Shown: in pieces, positions 16,258 to 25,440 of the stretch
Position numbering within the stretch: the first letter of the stretch is position 1
Layout: every line of letters begins with the position of its first letter
Origin: CADEED01 sp035525785
GTDB lineage: Bacteria; Pseudomonadota; Gammaproteobacteria; Steroidobacterales; Steroidobacteraceae
Length of the DNA: 64,000 bases
Reading direction: 5' to 3'
Assembly: GCA_035525785.1 (NCBI GenBank)
Contig: DATLDQ010000126.1
Coordinates: 1 to 64,000, forward strand
Position numbers and translations under genes: made by a program
The notes under the pieces: model-generated
Databases searched by the model: none
Told to the model about the DNA's origin: nothing
Seen by the model: only the letters and a program-made list of their open reading frames with translations

Positions 16258-16698
16258 ATGCGCAGCCTTCCCTGGATCCTCGGCGTCGTCGCCGGCTTCG
16301 GTCTCACCGTGCAGGTGGGCATGAACTCGCAGCTGCGCAAGGTGCTGCAGAGCGCGAACCTCGCGGCACTCATCAGCTTCACCGTGGGCACCGCCGCGCT
16401 CGTCATGCTCATCTTCATCATGCGCACGCCCCTGCCGGCGCGCGCCACTTTCGCCGTGGTGCCCTGGTGGGCCTGGCTGGGCGGCTTGCTCGGCGCGTTC
16501 TACGTGGCCAGTTCGACAGTCGTCGCCGTCGAGCTCGGGGCCTCCACGCTGCTGGGCCTGGCGCTGCTCGGGCAGCTGGCCACCGCGCTGGTCATCGACC
16601 ACTTTGGCTGGCTGGGCCTACCGGTAAATCCCATCACCTGGGCGCGCCTGGCGGGCGTAGCCTTGCTGGGTGCAGGAGTGTGGCTGGTCTCGCGTTGA
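16258..16698 (+). CDS. DMT-superfamily small transporter (DUF606/YdcZ type)
   Basis: A 146-residue membrane protein with about five hydrophobic helices. SLPWILGVVAGFGLTVQVGM at the start and LGGLLGAFYVASSTVVAVEL in the middle are characteristic of the DUF606 (YdcZ) branch of drug/metabolite transporters, which are half-size units thought to pair as dimers. The substrate is unknown. The ATG overlaps by context with the stop of the small protein before it (TGACATG). Confidence 0.82.
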   Translation: MRSLPWILGVVAGFGLTVQVGMNSQLRKVLQSANLAALISFTVGTAALVMLIFIMRTPLPARATFAVVPWWAWLGGLLGAFYVASSTVVAVELGASTLLGLALLGQLATALVIDHFGWLGLPVNPITWARLAGVALLGAGVWLVSR

Positions 16699-16740
16699 AC
16701 TTTTGCGTCGCGCGAGGCGACTCAGCAAGAGGGAGGGCTC

Positions 16741-18528
16741 ATGAACATTTCGGCCCGCATCACGACCCGGTCGGCGAGCATCGTCCTGGCTTTACTGTTC
16801 TGCGCCGGCGTCGCCGCGCATCCCGACGCGGTGGGCACGCGCTTCGTCGCGCCTACCGGTGACGATCGGGGCGACTGCGACAGCAATCACGACCCCTGCA
16901 AAACCCTCCAGTACGCATTGACGCGCGTGCGTCCCGGCGACGCCATCAAGCTCGCGGCCGGCACCTACGAGCTCTCGAACGTGGACATCGAGGCGCTGGC
17001 GATCGGCAAAGAAGGCGTGCGCGGCGGATATTCCGCCCAAGACCACTTCGCCATCCAGAACGCGGAGACCAACCCCACGCGCGTGTCCGGCGTGCCCGAC
17101 GAATATCGCAACAACTTCATTGCGCACGGCTTCACCGTCGTCGACGTGGCCGGTAGCACACTGCCGCGCATCGTCGCCGCCAAAGTCTCGGCGCCCACCC
17201 AGTGCGCTTCCGGATTCGCCGGGCCATTCCCGTGTCACAACATCGACTATCTCGCCCAGGTGCAGCTGCAGGAGATCCCGACGCAGCCGGTCAGCGCCAG
17301 CGAGATCTGGGGCTTCGTCGACGCCGATGACGGCCGTGAGTACGCCATCCTCGGCCATCGCAACGGCACGGTGATCGTCGACGTCACCACGCCGGGCACA
17401 CCCGTGGTGGTCGGCAACATCGCCGGCAATCCGTCGCTGTGGCGCGAGGTGAAGGTGCTGCAGATCGCGCAGCCCGGCGGGCCCCACCGCGCCTACGCCT
17501 ACGTGACCACCGAGGCGCCGGGCGGGGGGTTGCAGATCATCGACCTCACCAATCTACCCGCGAGCATCGCGCTGGCCAACACGCTGGCCGAGTTCAGCAC
17601 CTCGCACACGCTGTACATCTCGAACATCGACTACGCGACCAACCTCGCATTGCCGGGCCGGCAGCCCTTCCTCTTCATCGCGGGGTCCAACGTCAACGGC
17701 GGTGCCTATCGTATCTATGACCTCACCAACCCGGTGGCGCCGGTGCTGGTCACGTCCGCGCCTGCGGGGACGGGCTATATGCACGACTCCACGTCGATGC
17801 TGATCACCGACAACCGCACCACCCAATGCGTCAACGCGCACAACCCCTGCGAGGTGCTCGTCGATTTCAACGAGACTTCGGTGGATCTCTGGGACGTAAC
17901 GGATAAAGCTGCGCCCGCGCGTCTCAGTACCACCACGTATCCGACCGCGACCTACGTGCACAGCGGCTGGCCCACCGCCGACCAGCGTTACATCGTCGTG
18001 CACGACGAGCTCGACGAGATACGCCTCGGATTACGCACGCAGATCTACACGCTCGACGTCGGCGATCTGCGCGTGCCGAATCTCGTGACGTCATACACGG
18101 GCGGCACCACGACGACGGATCACAACGGCTACACCATCGGCAATCGCTACTACGTCTCGCACTACAAGCGTGGCCTCGTGATCTTCGACGTCGGCAATCC
18201 GCGGGCGCTCTCCGAGATTGGCTCGTTCGACACTTACGTGTCTCCGTCGGCCAATTCCGCGGGCACCGATGGGGCCTGGGGCGTCTATCCATTCCTGCCG
18301 TCGGGGACGCTGCTGGTCAGCGACATCGAGAACGGATTGTTCCTGCTGAAGAAGAACGAAACCTTGCCGCCGCCGGCCGTCACTCCACCAGGCTCGAACA
18401 ATCCACCGGCATCGAGTGGCGGTGGTGGCGGTGGCGGTGGTGGCGGAACGCTCGGCGCGCGCGATCTCGCCATATTGCTTTTGTTGGCGGGGTTCGCGAT
18501 GGTACGCGCCCGTCGAAAGCCCACGTAG
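16741..18528 (+). CDS. Choice-of-anchor B family surface protein with GlyGly-CTERM-like tail
   Basis: A 595-residue exported protein. A signal peptide ends near residue 26 (AGVAAHP). An N-terminal segment (FVAPTGDDRGDCDSNHDPC, then CKTLQYALTRVRPGDAI) resembles right-handed parallel beta-helix proteins; a second part with LVSDIENGLFLLK and many DxxNP-type repeats matches the choice-of-anchor B (LVIVP-repeat) proteins. The C-terminus is a run of ten glycines, a hydrophobic helix (DLAILLLLAGFAMV) and a basic end, like a rhombosortase GlyGly-CTERM signal. A good ribosome binding site (GAGGGAGG) precedes the ATG. Role on the cell surface unknown. Confidence 0.85.
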   Translation: MNISARITTRSASIVLALLFCAGVAAHPDAVGTRFVAPTGDDRGDCDSNHDPCKTLQYALTRVRPGDAIKLAAGTYELSNVDIEALAIGKEGVRGGYSAQDHFAIQNAETNPTRVSGVPDEYRNNFIAHGFTVVDVAGSTLPRIVAAKVSAPTQCASGFAGPFPCHNIDYLAQVQLQEIPTQPVSASEIWGFVDADDGREYAILGHRNGTVIVDVTTPGTPVVVGNIAGNPSLWREVKVLQIAQPGGPHRAYAYVTTEAPGGGLQIIDLTNLPASIALANTLAEFSTSHTLYISNIDYATNLALPGRQPFLFIAGSNVNGGAYRIYDLTNPVAPVLVTSAPAGTGYMHDSTSMLITDNRTTQCVNAHNPCEVLVDFNETSVDLWDVTDKAAPARLSTTTYPTATYVHSGWPTADQRYIVVHDELDEIRLGLRTQIYTLDVGDLRVPNLVTSYTGGTTTTDHNGYTIGNRYYVSHYKRGLVIFDVGNPRALSEIGSFDTYVSPSANSAGTDGAWGVYPFLPSGTLLVSDIENGLFLLKKNETLPPPAVTPPGSNNPPASSGGGGGGGGGGTLGARDLAILLLLAGFAMVRARRKPT

Positions 18529-18536
18529 AGACCCAC

Positions 18537-19523
18537 ATGGAATATCTGCCGTCCGCCGCGCGCTACCAGTCGATCAAGTACAACCGCGTCGGGCGCAGCG
18601 GCCTGAAACTTCCGGCCGTGTCGCTCGGCTTCTGGCACAACTTCGGCGACGTCGACGTGTTCCAGAACGGCCGCGACATCGCGCGCCGCGCTTTCGATCT
18701 CGGCATCACGCACTTCGACCTGGCTAACAACTATGGTCCCTCGCCGGGTTCGGCCGAGGAGAATTTCGGCCTTCTCATGAAGAAGGATTTCCTGCCATAC
18801 CGTGACGAGCTGGTCATCTCCTCGAAGGCCGGCTATCTCATGTGGCCCGGTCCGTATGGCGAATGGGGATCGCGCAAGTACCTGGTGGCGAGCTGCGACC
18901 AGTCGCTGAAGCGCATGGGCCTCTCGTACGTAGACATCTTCTACAGCCACCGTTTCGACCCGGAGACGCCGCTCGAAGAGACCATGGGCGCGCTCGACTA
19001 CATCGTGCGTTCCGGCCGCGCGTTGTACGCCGGCATCTCGAGCTACGACCCCGGGCAGACGGCGAAGGCCGCCGCGATGCTGCGCGATCTCGGCACGCCG
19101 TGTCTCATCCACCAGCCCAGCTATTCGATGTTCAACCGCTGGGTCGAGGATGGCCTGCTCGACGTGCTGGACAAGGAAGGCATGGGTTGCATCGTGTTCT
19201 CACCGCTCGCGCAAGGCCTGCTGACCAATAAGTACCTCAACGGCATCCCCGAGGGTTCGCGCGCGTCGAAGCATACCTCGCTCGACCCCGAGGCCATCAC
19301 TGCCGACAAGGTCGGCAAGATCCGCAAGCTCAACGACATCGCGAAATCGCGCGGCCAGTCGCTGGCGCAGCTCGCGGTGGCGTGGACCTTGCGGCACAAG
19401 CAGGTGACGTCATCGCTGATCGGTGCGAGCAAGGTCGCGCACGTGGAAGAGGCCGTGGCGGCGTCGCAGAACGCCACGTTCACGACGGCGGAGCTCGCGG
19501 CCATCGAGGCCGCGTTGAAATAG
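18537..19523 (+). CDS. Aldo/keto reductase, YghZ (L-glyceraldehyde-3-phosphate reductase) type
   Basis: A 328-residue NADPH-dependent reductase. The AKR catalytic residues are present in DLANNYG (Tyr), ISSKAGY (Lys) and YSHRFDP (His), with an AKR14-like start YNRVGRSGLKLPAVSLGFW. The E. coli homologue YghZ reduces methylglyoxal and L-glyceraldehyde-3-phosphate. The C-terminal SLIGASKVAHVEE is the cofactor-binding part. It lies eight bases after a surface protein gene, an unusual but probably incidental pairing. Confidence 0.9.
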   Translation: MEYLPSAARYQSIKYNRVGRSGLKLPAVSLGFWHNFGDVDVFQNGRDIARRAFDLGITHFDLANNYGPSPGSAEENFGLLMKKDFLPYRDELVISSKAGYLMWPGPYGEWGSRKYLVASCDQSLKRMGLSYVDIFYSHRFDPETPLEETMGALDYIVRSGRALYAGISSYDPGQTAKAAAMLRDLGTPCLIHQPSYSMFNRWVEDGLLDVLDKEGMGCIVFSPLAQGLLTNKYLNGIPEGSRASKHTSLDPEAITADKVGKIRKLNDIAKSRGQSLAQLAVAWTLRHKQVTSSLIGASKVAHVEEAVAASQNATFTTAELAAIEAALK

Positions 19524-19672
19524 CGATTTATGTTCATCGGCCGTGTCACGAATGCGGCTCTCGTGACATCGCCGACTCGGCGCTGAAGTAGTTCGTCGAT
19601 CTGGTCGGCAAGACGCGCTTCGCCATGGCAACATCGCCGCCTCCGTTCATAACTACAAGAAAACGGCCCGCC

Positions 19673-22462
19673 ATGTCGCAGACCAGGCAATTCGCGCTGC
19701 TCGTCGCCACTCTCACGCTGCCGTTCGTCGCCCAGGCCGGCGTCAATTCCTGGACCAGCACCGGACCCGAAGGTGGTTTCACCACCGCGGTCGCGGCGTC
19801 ACCGCAGGATTCGACGCTGTTGCTGGCCGGAACGGCCGGGGGCACTTACCGCTCGGTGAACGGCGGGGCCACGTGGCAGCTCGCGGTCTCGCCTTCGTCC
19901 GTACCCGTGAACTTCACGTTCAACCCCGTACGACCCGCGCAGGTATGCAGCGCGAACAACAACCTGCTGTGCAGCTCGGACGCGGGCGCTACCTTCGTCT
20001 ATATCGGCAACGACCGCCAACCCCCGGGCAACGGCGCGCGCGACCTGTGGTTCACGCGCGATGGCGTCTATCTATATGCCGCGACGAACATGGGGCGGGT
20101 GTCCCGGACGCTGAGCACCGACATCGGTGCCGCATGGACCGACGTGACCGGCCCCTGGCCGCTGACGTCCAATACGTTGACCGCCATGACCGGGGATCCC
20201 AACGATGCGAATGCGCTGTACGTCGCGGTGTCGGGCAGCGGTGTGTACAAGACGGTGAATGGCGGCACTTCCTGGACGCCTGCCGGCGCGGGTCCCAGCA
20301 GCGGCATCTACCTCGTGAACCAGATCGTGGTCATGCCGGGCAACTCGAATCGCGTGGTGATCGCGGCCAATGACGGTTTGTACATCAGCACGAATGGTGG
20401 CGCGAGCTGGGCACACCCCTCCGGATTCGGCGCCGCGCGGACCGTGGCCATCGACCCGCTGCATCCGGACACCGTCGTCGCGGTCATGTCCGGAGGCGGC
20501 GTCGTGCGCAGCTCCAACGCGGGCGATACCTTTTCGCTGGTGGGGAGCCCGCTGGTCTCCACCTATCAGCCGATGCGCATGGAGTTCGATGGCGGCACAC
20601 CGAGCCGCCTGCTGCTCGCTTCCGGCGATGGTCCTCTCATCAGCGCGAACGTGGGTCTCACGTTCTCGCCGGCCACCAGCGGCATTCATTCCGCCAGTCT
20701 CCAGGCATTGACGAGCAGCGATTCGGGCACGGTATACGCCGCACTCAACGCCGGCCCGGTCGGCATCTTCCGCCGCACCAGCACGGGCTGGCAGGCCGTG
20801 AACAACGCCAATCTCTTTGCCGCGCTCGGCAACATCACGGTGCTCTACGAAGTGGCCACCGCACCGCAGGACGGCAACGTCATCTACGTCGCCGGTTTCA
20901 ACGACCAGATCGTCAAATCGGTCGATGGCGGCTCGACCTGGGCCCAGGCTGCGAATCCGCTGGTGAACGCGGGGCGCTCGTTCCGGCACATCGCGATCGA
21001 CCCCACGAACGTCGCCATCGCCTATGCGGGCAGCGTGAACGACGGCGTCTACAAGACGGTGGATGGCGGCGCCCACTGGATCAAGCAGTCCACGGGCCTG
21101 TCCAGTTTCATCAGCGCCCTGACGGTGGATCGCAACAACCCGCAAGTGGTGTATGCCGGCGCGGTCGCGGGAAACACCAGCGTGTTCAAGTCCGTGGACG
21201 GCGGCGCCACATGGTCGCCCACCGGAGCCATGGCGCAGCAGCTAGGCGTCAACCAGATTGCCATCGATCCCACCGACAGCCGCGTCGTCTACGCCGCGAT
21301 GCACGACAAGCTATTCAAGTCCACCGACGCTGGCGCCACCTGGAGCATCCCGTCCACTTTCGCTGTCCCCCGCGGCGTGCACGTCGACCGCGAACGCCCG
21401 AGCACGGTCGTCGCGGGATACATGAGCGCGTTCAACGGCTTCATGCGCAGCGTGGATTCAGGCGCGGGTTGGGAGCAGGTGGACTGGCCTGCGGGCTTCA
21501 GCACCGGCAATGGCATCAATGCCATGCTGGTGGACCGGGTACGTCCCGGGCTTGTGATCTCCGGAGGCTTCGGCACCAGCATCATGGAATATGAAGTGGC
21601 GCCGGACATGGTCGTCACGCTCGCCGTGCCGGCGAGCATCGACATCGGCGCGACGGTGAACGCCCGGATGACGGTGCACAACAGCGCGGGCCTGGCGCCG
21701 TCGATCACTGCGCTGCGGCTCGTGCTGCCTGCATGGCTCACGGCCGCGCCTGCCGCGCCGTGCTCACTCGCCGGGCAGACCGTGACTTGCACCGTGCCCG
21801 GACTTCGCGCGAACGACGGGACGCTCACCATCGACGTGCCCGTGACCGCATCAACGACGCCTTCGGCGAGCAGCGACATCGTCGCGCAAATGGACACCCG
21901 CGAGTTCGACCCCGACACATCGAACAACCGCGTGACGGTGCAGGCGGCTTCCGTGGCGCGCGCGGATCTCGCCGTGACACCGGTGCCGGGTTCCCGGTCC
22001 GTCGTCCGCAACGCGGCCGTGAGCCTGGGACTTACGGCCAGCAACACAGGCCCGACGCTGGCGCCGAACGCGCGCGTGACCATCACGATGCCAGCCGGCA
22101 TCACGCTTACCAGCAGCACGACGACACTCGGCGCCTGCACGGGGGCGACGCAAGTGATCTGCACGCTGGGATCGATGCCGAATGGCGCGACCGCCACGAT
22201 CACGCTCAATGGCACCGCGACCGCGAGCGGTAACGCGGTGATCGAAGCCGTCATCGCTTCGGACGCGGTGGATGCCGCCGCAACCAACAACACCGGCAAT
22301 GCGACCTTCGGGATCAGCGAGCCTGCACCGGCGGGCGGGTCGGGTGGAAGTAGCGGCGGCGGAGGTGGTGGTGGCCGCTTCGACTGGCTGCTCGTCGGAT
22401 TGTTAGGGATGCTCGCGGCCGCGAGGCTCGCCGGGCAGCATCGGCGGGCGCCGATCAGCTAG
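19673..22462 (+). CDS. BNR/Vps10-type repeat surface protein with GlyGly-CTERM-like tail
   Basis: A 929-residue exported protein. A signal peptide (MSQTRQFALLVATLTLPFVAQA) is followed by about 600 residues of beta-propeller blades, each carrying an Asp-box-like VDGGATW, STDAGATW or SVDSGAGW motif. Then come two DUF11/CARDB-like Ig-type repeats rich in TxxNxxPxxAPN patterns. The end is a Gly/Ser stretch, a helix (FDWLLVGLLGMLAAARL) and basic residues, like GlyGly-CTERM. An ATG 16 codons upstream is possible, but the signal peptide fits this start. Probably a large adhesive or carbohydrate-contacting protein. Confidence 0.82.
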   Translation: MSQTRQFALLVATLTLPFVAQAGVNSWTSTGPEGGFTTAVAASPQDSTLLLAGTAGGTYRSVNGGATWQLAVSPSSVPVNFTFNPVRPAQVCSANNNLLCSSDAGATFVYIGNDRQPPGNGARDLWFTRDGVYLYAATNMGRVSRTLSTDIGAAWTDVTGPWPLTSNTLTAMTGDPNDANALYVAVSGSGVYKTVNGGTSWTPAGAGPSSGIYLVNQIVVMPGNSNRVVIAANDGLYISTNGGASWAHPSGFGAARTVAIDPLHPDTVVAVMSGGGVVRSSNAGDTFSLVGSPLVSTYQPMRMEFDGGTPSRLLLASGDGPLISANVGLTFSPATSGIHSASLQALTSSDSGTVYAALNAGPVGIFRRTSTGWQAVNNANLFAALGNITVLYEVATAPQDGNVIYVAGFNDQIVKSVDGGSTWAQAANPLVNAGRSFRHIAIDPTNVAIAYAGSVNDGVYKTVDGGAHWIKQSTGLSSFISALTVDRNNPQVVYAGAVAGNTSVFKSVDGGATWSPTGAMAQQLGVNQIAIDPTDSRVVYAAMHDKLFKSTDAGATWSIPSTFAVPRGVHVDRERPSTVVAGYMSAFNGFMRSVDSGAGWEQVDWPAGFSTGNGINAMLVDRVRPGLVISGGFGTSIMEYEVAPDMVVTLAVPASIDIGATVNARMTVHNSAGLAPSITALRLVLPAWLTAAPAAPCSLAGQTVTCTVPGLRANDGTLTIDVPVTASTTPSASSDIVAQMDTREFDPDTSNNRVTVQAASVARADLAVTPVPGSRSVVRNAAVSLGLTASNTGPTLAPNARVTITMPAGITLTSSTTTLGACTGATQVICTLGSMPNGATATITLNGTATASGNAVIEAVIASDAVDAAATNNTGNATFGISEPAPAGGSGGSSGGGGGGGRFDWLLVGLLGMLAAARLAGQHRRAPIS

Positions 22463-22501
22463 CCGCGAATACCCCAACGAGGTTGCGCCGCGCGCCCAGG
22501 C

Positions 22502-23293
22502 TCAGCGGGCGTGACGAGTTGCCGCCGGCGGGCGCCGGCGCATCAACCATGCACCACCCAATGCCGCGACGAACAGGCCCAGCATGCCCGGCTCGGGCAC
22601 CGGCCGGGCGCCGACACCGCGCGTGAGCGAGGTGATGTCAAAATTGAAGGAAGCGTTGCTCGCCACCGACGTGCAGCTGCCATCGACGCAATCGAAGACG
22701 TTTTCGAGGAAGTTGCCTTGCAGGTTCCAGGTGGGCAACGTGAAAGCATCGGCAGGTGTCATCGCGGCGCCGTCGAAAGCATCGAAATACTCGAAGTACG
22801 GGTAATCCGGCAGCGGCGTGCGAGCCGACGCGAAGATGTTGAGGAAGTAGCTGTGATAGCGGCCGGTGTATCCGGGCGTGAATACGTCCTCAGTCGCGGC
22901 GTTGATACTGTAGCTCTCCGACGACCCCGCATTGCAGACGGGCTGGCAACCGTCGACGAAGGTGACGTACGCGTAGGTCCGTTCGAATTGCGGGAACGAA
23001 ATCTCACGCCCGCCGAAATTCACCGTGGCCAGCGGTTGAGCGAGGCCGGTCGGATTGAAATCGACGAAGGTGTACTGGACGCCGCTGAGCGGCGGACCGG
23101 ACGAAAGCAGGCGATCCGTTTCCAGAGTGAAGCTGCCGGCGATCGCGGTGCCGGTTTCGGCACCTTCGACCGCCGGAAGCGTGTACGAGGCGATGGTGCC
23201 CGTGAAATCCAGGTAGACGGGCACTGCGCGTGCGACGTCGACGGAAGAAAGTGTGAGGGCCGCGGCGGCGGCGCGAAGCAGAAGCCGTTTCAT
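22502..23293 (-). CDS. PEP-CTERM surface protein
   Basis: A 263-residue exported protein with a signal peptide ending near VARA and a C-terminal PEP-CTERM signal: VPEPGMLGLFVAALGGAWLM followed by RRR. Exosortase systems cut such tails and move the protein to the outer surface or matrix. The mature domain (LDFTGTIASYTLPAVEGAE, FDITSLTRGVG) is a beta-rich domain common in PEP-CTERM proteins. No exosortase gene is in the window. It lies downstream of the sensor kinase on the same strand, 79 bases away. Confidence 0.88.
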   Translation of the reverse strand: MKRLLLRAAAAALTLSSVDVARAVPVYLDFTGTIASYTLPAVEGAETGTAIAGSFTLETDRLLSSGPPLSGVQYTFVDFNPTGLAQPLATVNFGGREISFPQFERTYAYVTFVDGCQPVCNAGSSESYSINAATEDVFTPGYTGRYHSYFLNIFASARTPLPDYPYFEYFDAFDGAAMTPADAFTLPTWNLQGNFLENVFDCVDGSCTSVASNASFNFDITSLTRGVGARPVPEPGMLGLFVAALGGAWLMRRRPPAATRHAR

Positions 23294-23372
23294 CGTTTTT
23301 TTCTCGGGTCCCCTGACGGCGCGAGACTAACGGAAGGGCGGCAGGGCGCGCCAGGCAACTCTACATAATGCG

Positions 23373-25316
23373 TCAGCTAGCGGCGCGCAAACCCTGCGTA
23401 TTCGCGCCGCGTGATCGCGTGCGGTCGATGGCCTGCCGCAGCGCGTTGATCGACACCGGCTTCGACAGGAAGTCGTTCATGCCGGCCGCGAGACAGGCCT
23501 CGCGGTCACCGTCCATCGCGTTGGCGGTGAGGGCGACGACCGTGACATTCGGATCGCGCACGCCACCGGCGCGCAGCTGTCGCGTGGCTTCGAGCCCGTC
23601 GAGCTCGGGCATGTTGCAATCCATGAGCACCAGGTCGAAGTGGGCGGTCGACAGCGCGGCCAGAGCCTCTCGGCCGTCGGCCACCACCGTGACCACGTGG
23701 CCCAGCTGCTTGAGCATGGCCTCGATGATCATCTGGTTGACCGCGTTGTCCTCGGCCACGAGCACCGTCAGCGACTCGGGCCGCAACGCCTGCGTGGTGG
23801 TGCTGTTCGCAGTCACCGGCATTTCCGCCACCGGCAGATCGAGCGCAAAGCGGAACGTCGACCCGTGCTTGAGCTCGCTCGTCACCGAGATCTCGCCGCC
23901 CATGAGATTCACGAGCTTCTGCGAAATGACCAGGCCCAGGCCCGTACCGCCGCCGCGCTGTTGGCGCGAATCCGCTACCTGATTGAACGGTGTGAACAGT
24001 CGAGCCAGTGAATCTGCGCTCATGCCGATGCCGGTGTCGTGCATGGTGAACTCGACGAGCGCCGCGCCATGCGCGTCCCGGATGCCGCGCACCACCAGCC
24101 GCACCTCGCCGCGATCGGTGAATTTCACGGCGTTGTTGCCAAGGTTCAGCAGCACTTGCGAGAGACGTTGCCGGTCGCCGGTCACCGCCGCGGGCAGCGC
24201 CGGGTCCGCATCGACGATGAAACGTATCTGTTTCGCGCGCGCCTGCGTGCTCAGCAGGGCGTCGAGCTCGGCGAGCAGGCCCGATATTTCGAACGCGCGC
24301 GGGTACAGCTCCAGCTTCTCCGCCTCGATCTTCGAGAAGTCTAGGATGTCGTTGATGATCCGCAGCAGCGACTCGCCGCTGCCGGCGAGGATGTCGAGCA
24401 GCTTCTTCTGTTCGGGTGTCGGCGACTTCGCGCGCAGCAGCTCCGCGACGCCCAGCATGCCGTTCATCGGCGTGCGGATCTCGTGGCTCATCATGGCGAG
24501 GAAGGTGGCCTTCGCGCGATTGGCGGCGTCGGCCGCCGCGGCATTCTGCTCGGCCTCGGCGCGCGCCTTGCGCATTTTCTGGACGATCGACGCCGCGAAC
24601 TTCCGCAGCTGGTGCGCGACGGCGCCGGCGCCGATGGACAGCATCGTGACTACCGCGAGCGCCAGGAAGAGGATCTGCCGGATTCCGGCGATGCGCTCCT
24701 CCAGTTTGTCGAGCACCATGTCGAGCCCGAACATGCCGACCAGGTTGCCAGCGCTGTCGCGGATGGGCGCGGCGGCGCTCAAGTAACTGTGACCGTCCGC
24801 GTCCGGACGCGGCGCGGGGTCGGCATAGTCCACGCCATCACGGAAGGCGGCTTCATAGGCCGGGTCGCGCACGTCGTAGAGATTCATGATGGGGTCGGGC
24901 GGTCGCTCGTTGCCCGGCACGCGATACAGGTTGGCGCCATCCAGCACCCAGTAGATGCGCCCGTGGCGATACACGCCCGTGTACACGTAGTAGATGTCGT
25001 GGGTCGCGCGGTGCATGCGCACGAGGGGTTCGAGGAGGCGCAGGTGCTCCGGGCTCCCCTGCTGCGCGGGCGAGACCAGCGTCTTCAGAAGTTCGGCATC
25101 GATCTGCGCGGCCGTGGCGCGCGCCAGCTGCAACAGCTCGAGGCGGACGGCATCGACCTGCGCATCGCGAGCCTTCAGATACAGGATGGCGAGGCCCACC
25201 GTCGAGACGACGAACGTGCAGATGCCCGCCAGCAACGCATCGCGCAGCGGGTGGATCTTGCGTCCTCGTTTCGGGGCTCCGGGCATCGTCAGATGCTGCC
25301 GGACATATGACGGCAT
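23373..25316 (-). CDS. Hybrid sensor histidine kinase / response regulator
   Basis: A 647-residue inner-membrane sensor. A membrane segment near residue 28-48 and another near 215-238 flank a periplasmic dCache-like domain (YYVYTGVYRHGRIYWVLDG, then AAPIRDSAGNLVGMFGLDM). The cytoplasmic part has HisKA (MMSHEIRTPMNGMLG, phospho-His), HATPase_c with NAVKFT, DTGIGM and GTGLGL, and a C-terminal receiver with LMDCNMPELDG as phospho-acceptor and FLSKPV. The signal is unknown. Its position upstream in reading order of a surface protein and near gntT is suggestive only. Confidence 0.93.
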   Translation of the reverse strand: MPSYVRQHLTMPGAPKRGRKIHPLRDALLAGICTFVVSTVGLAILYLKARDAQVDAVRLELLQLARATAAQIDAELLKTLVSPAQQGSPEHLRLLEPLVRMHRATHDIYYVYTGVYRHGRIYWVLDGANLYRVPGNERPPDPIMNLYDVRDPAYEAAFRDGVDYADPAPRPDADGHSYLSAAAPIRDSAGNLVGMFGLDMVLDKLEERIAGIRQILFLALAVVTMLSIGAGAVAHQLRKFAASIVQKMRKARAEAEQNAAAADAANRAKATFLAMMSHEIRTPMNGMLGVAELLRAKSPTPEQKKLLDILAGSGESLLRIINDILDFSKIEAEKLELYPRAFEISGLLAELDALLSTQARAKQIRFIVDADPALPAAVTGDRQRLSQVLLNLGNNAVKFTDRGEVRLVVRGIRDAHGAALVEFTMHDTGIGMSADSLARLFTPFNQVADSRQQRGGGTGLGLVISQKLVNLMGGEISVTSELKHGSTFRFALDLPVAEMPVTANSTTTQALRPESLTVLVAEDNAVNQMIIEAMLKQLGHVVTVVADGREALAALSTAHFDLVLMDCNMPELDGLEATRQLRAGGVRDPNVTVVALTANAMDGDREACLAAGMNDFLSKPVSINALRQAIDRTRSRGANTQGLRAAS

Positions 25317-25440
25317 GTCGGTGAGCGAGGTCGCAGCGCGACAGCCGTCTCCCGCTCATGCCGTAGGTGGCCGTAGCAGGGCGGGGCGTCAGGTGGCGGG
25401 GCGCCTGTGATGCAGGTCCACCCCGCGGCAGCGCGCTACC
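25317..25440. other. Intergenic gap between gntT-type gene and sensor kinase
   Basis: The 124 bases between the permease stop and the sensor kinase start are GC-rich. I see no convincing promoter box, ribosome binding site, or open frame of interest. A weak GC-rich pairing could terminate the permease transcript, but I do not claim a terminator. Confidence 0.4.

Noticed and set aside
22511..23368. Plus-strand frame of 285 codons opposite the PEP-CTERM gene
   Set aside because: The minus strand carries a signal peptide and a PEP-CTERM tail in frame; the plus frame is a shadow.
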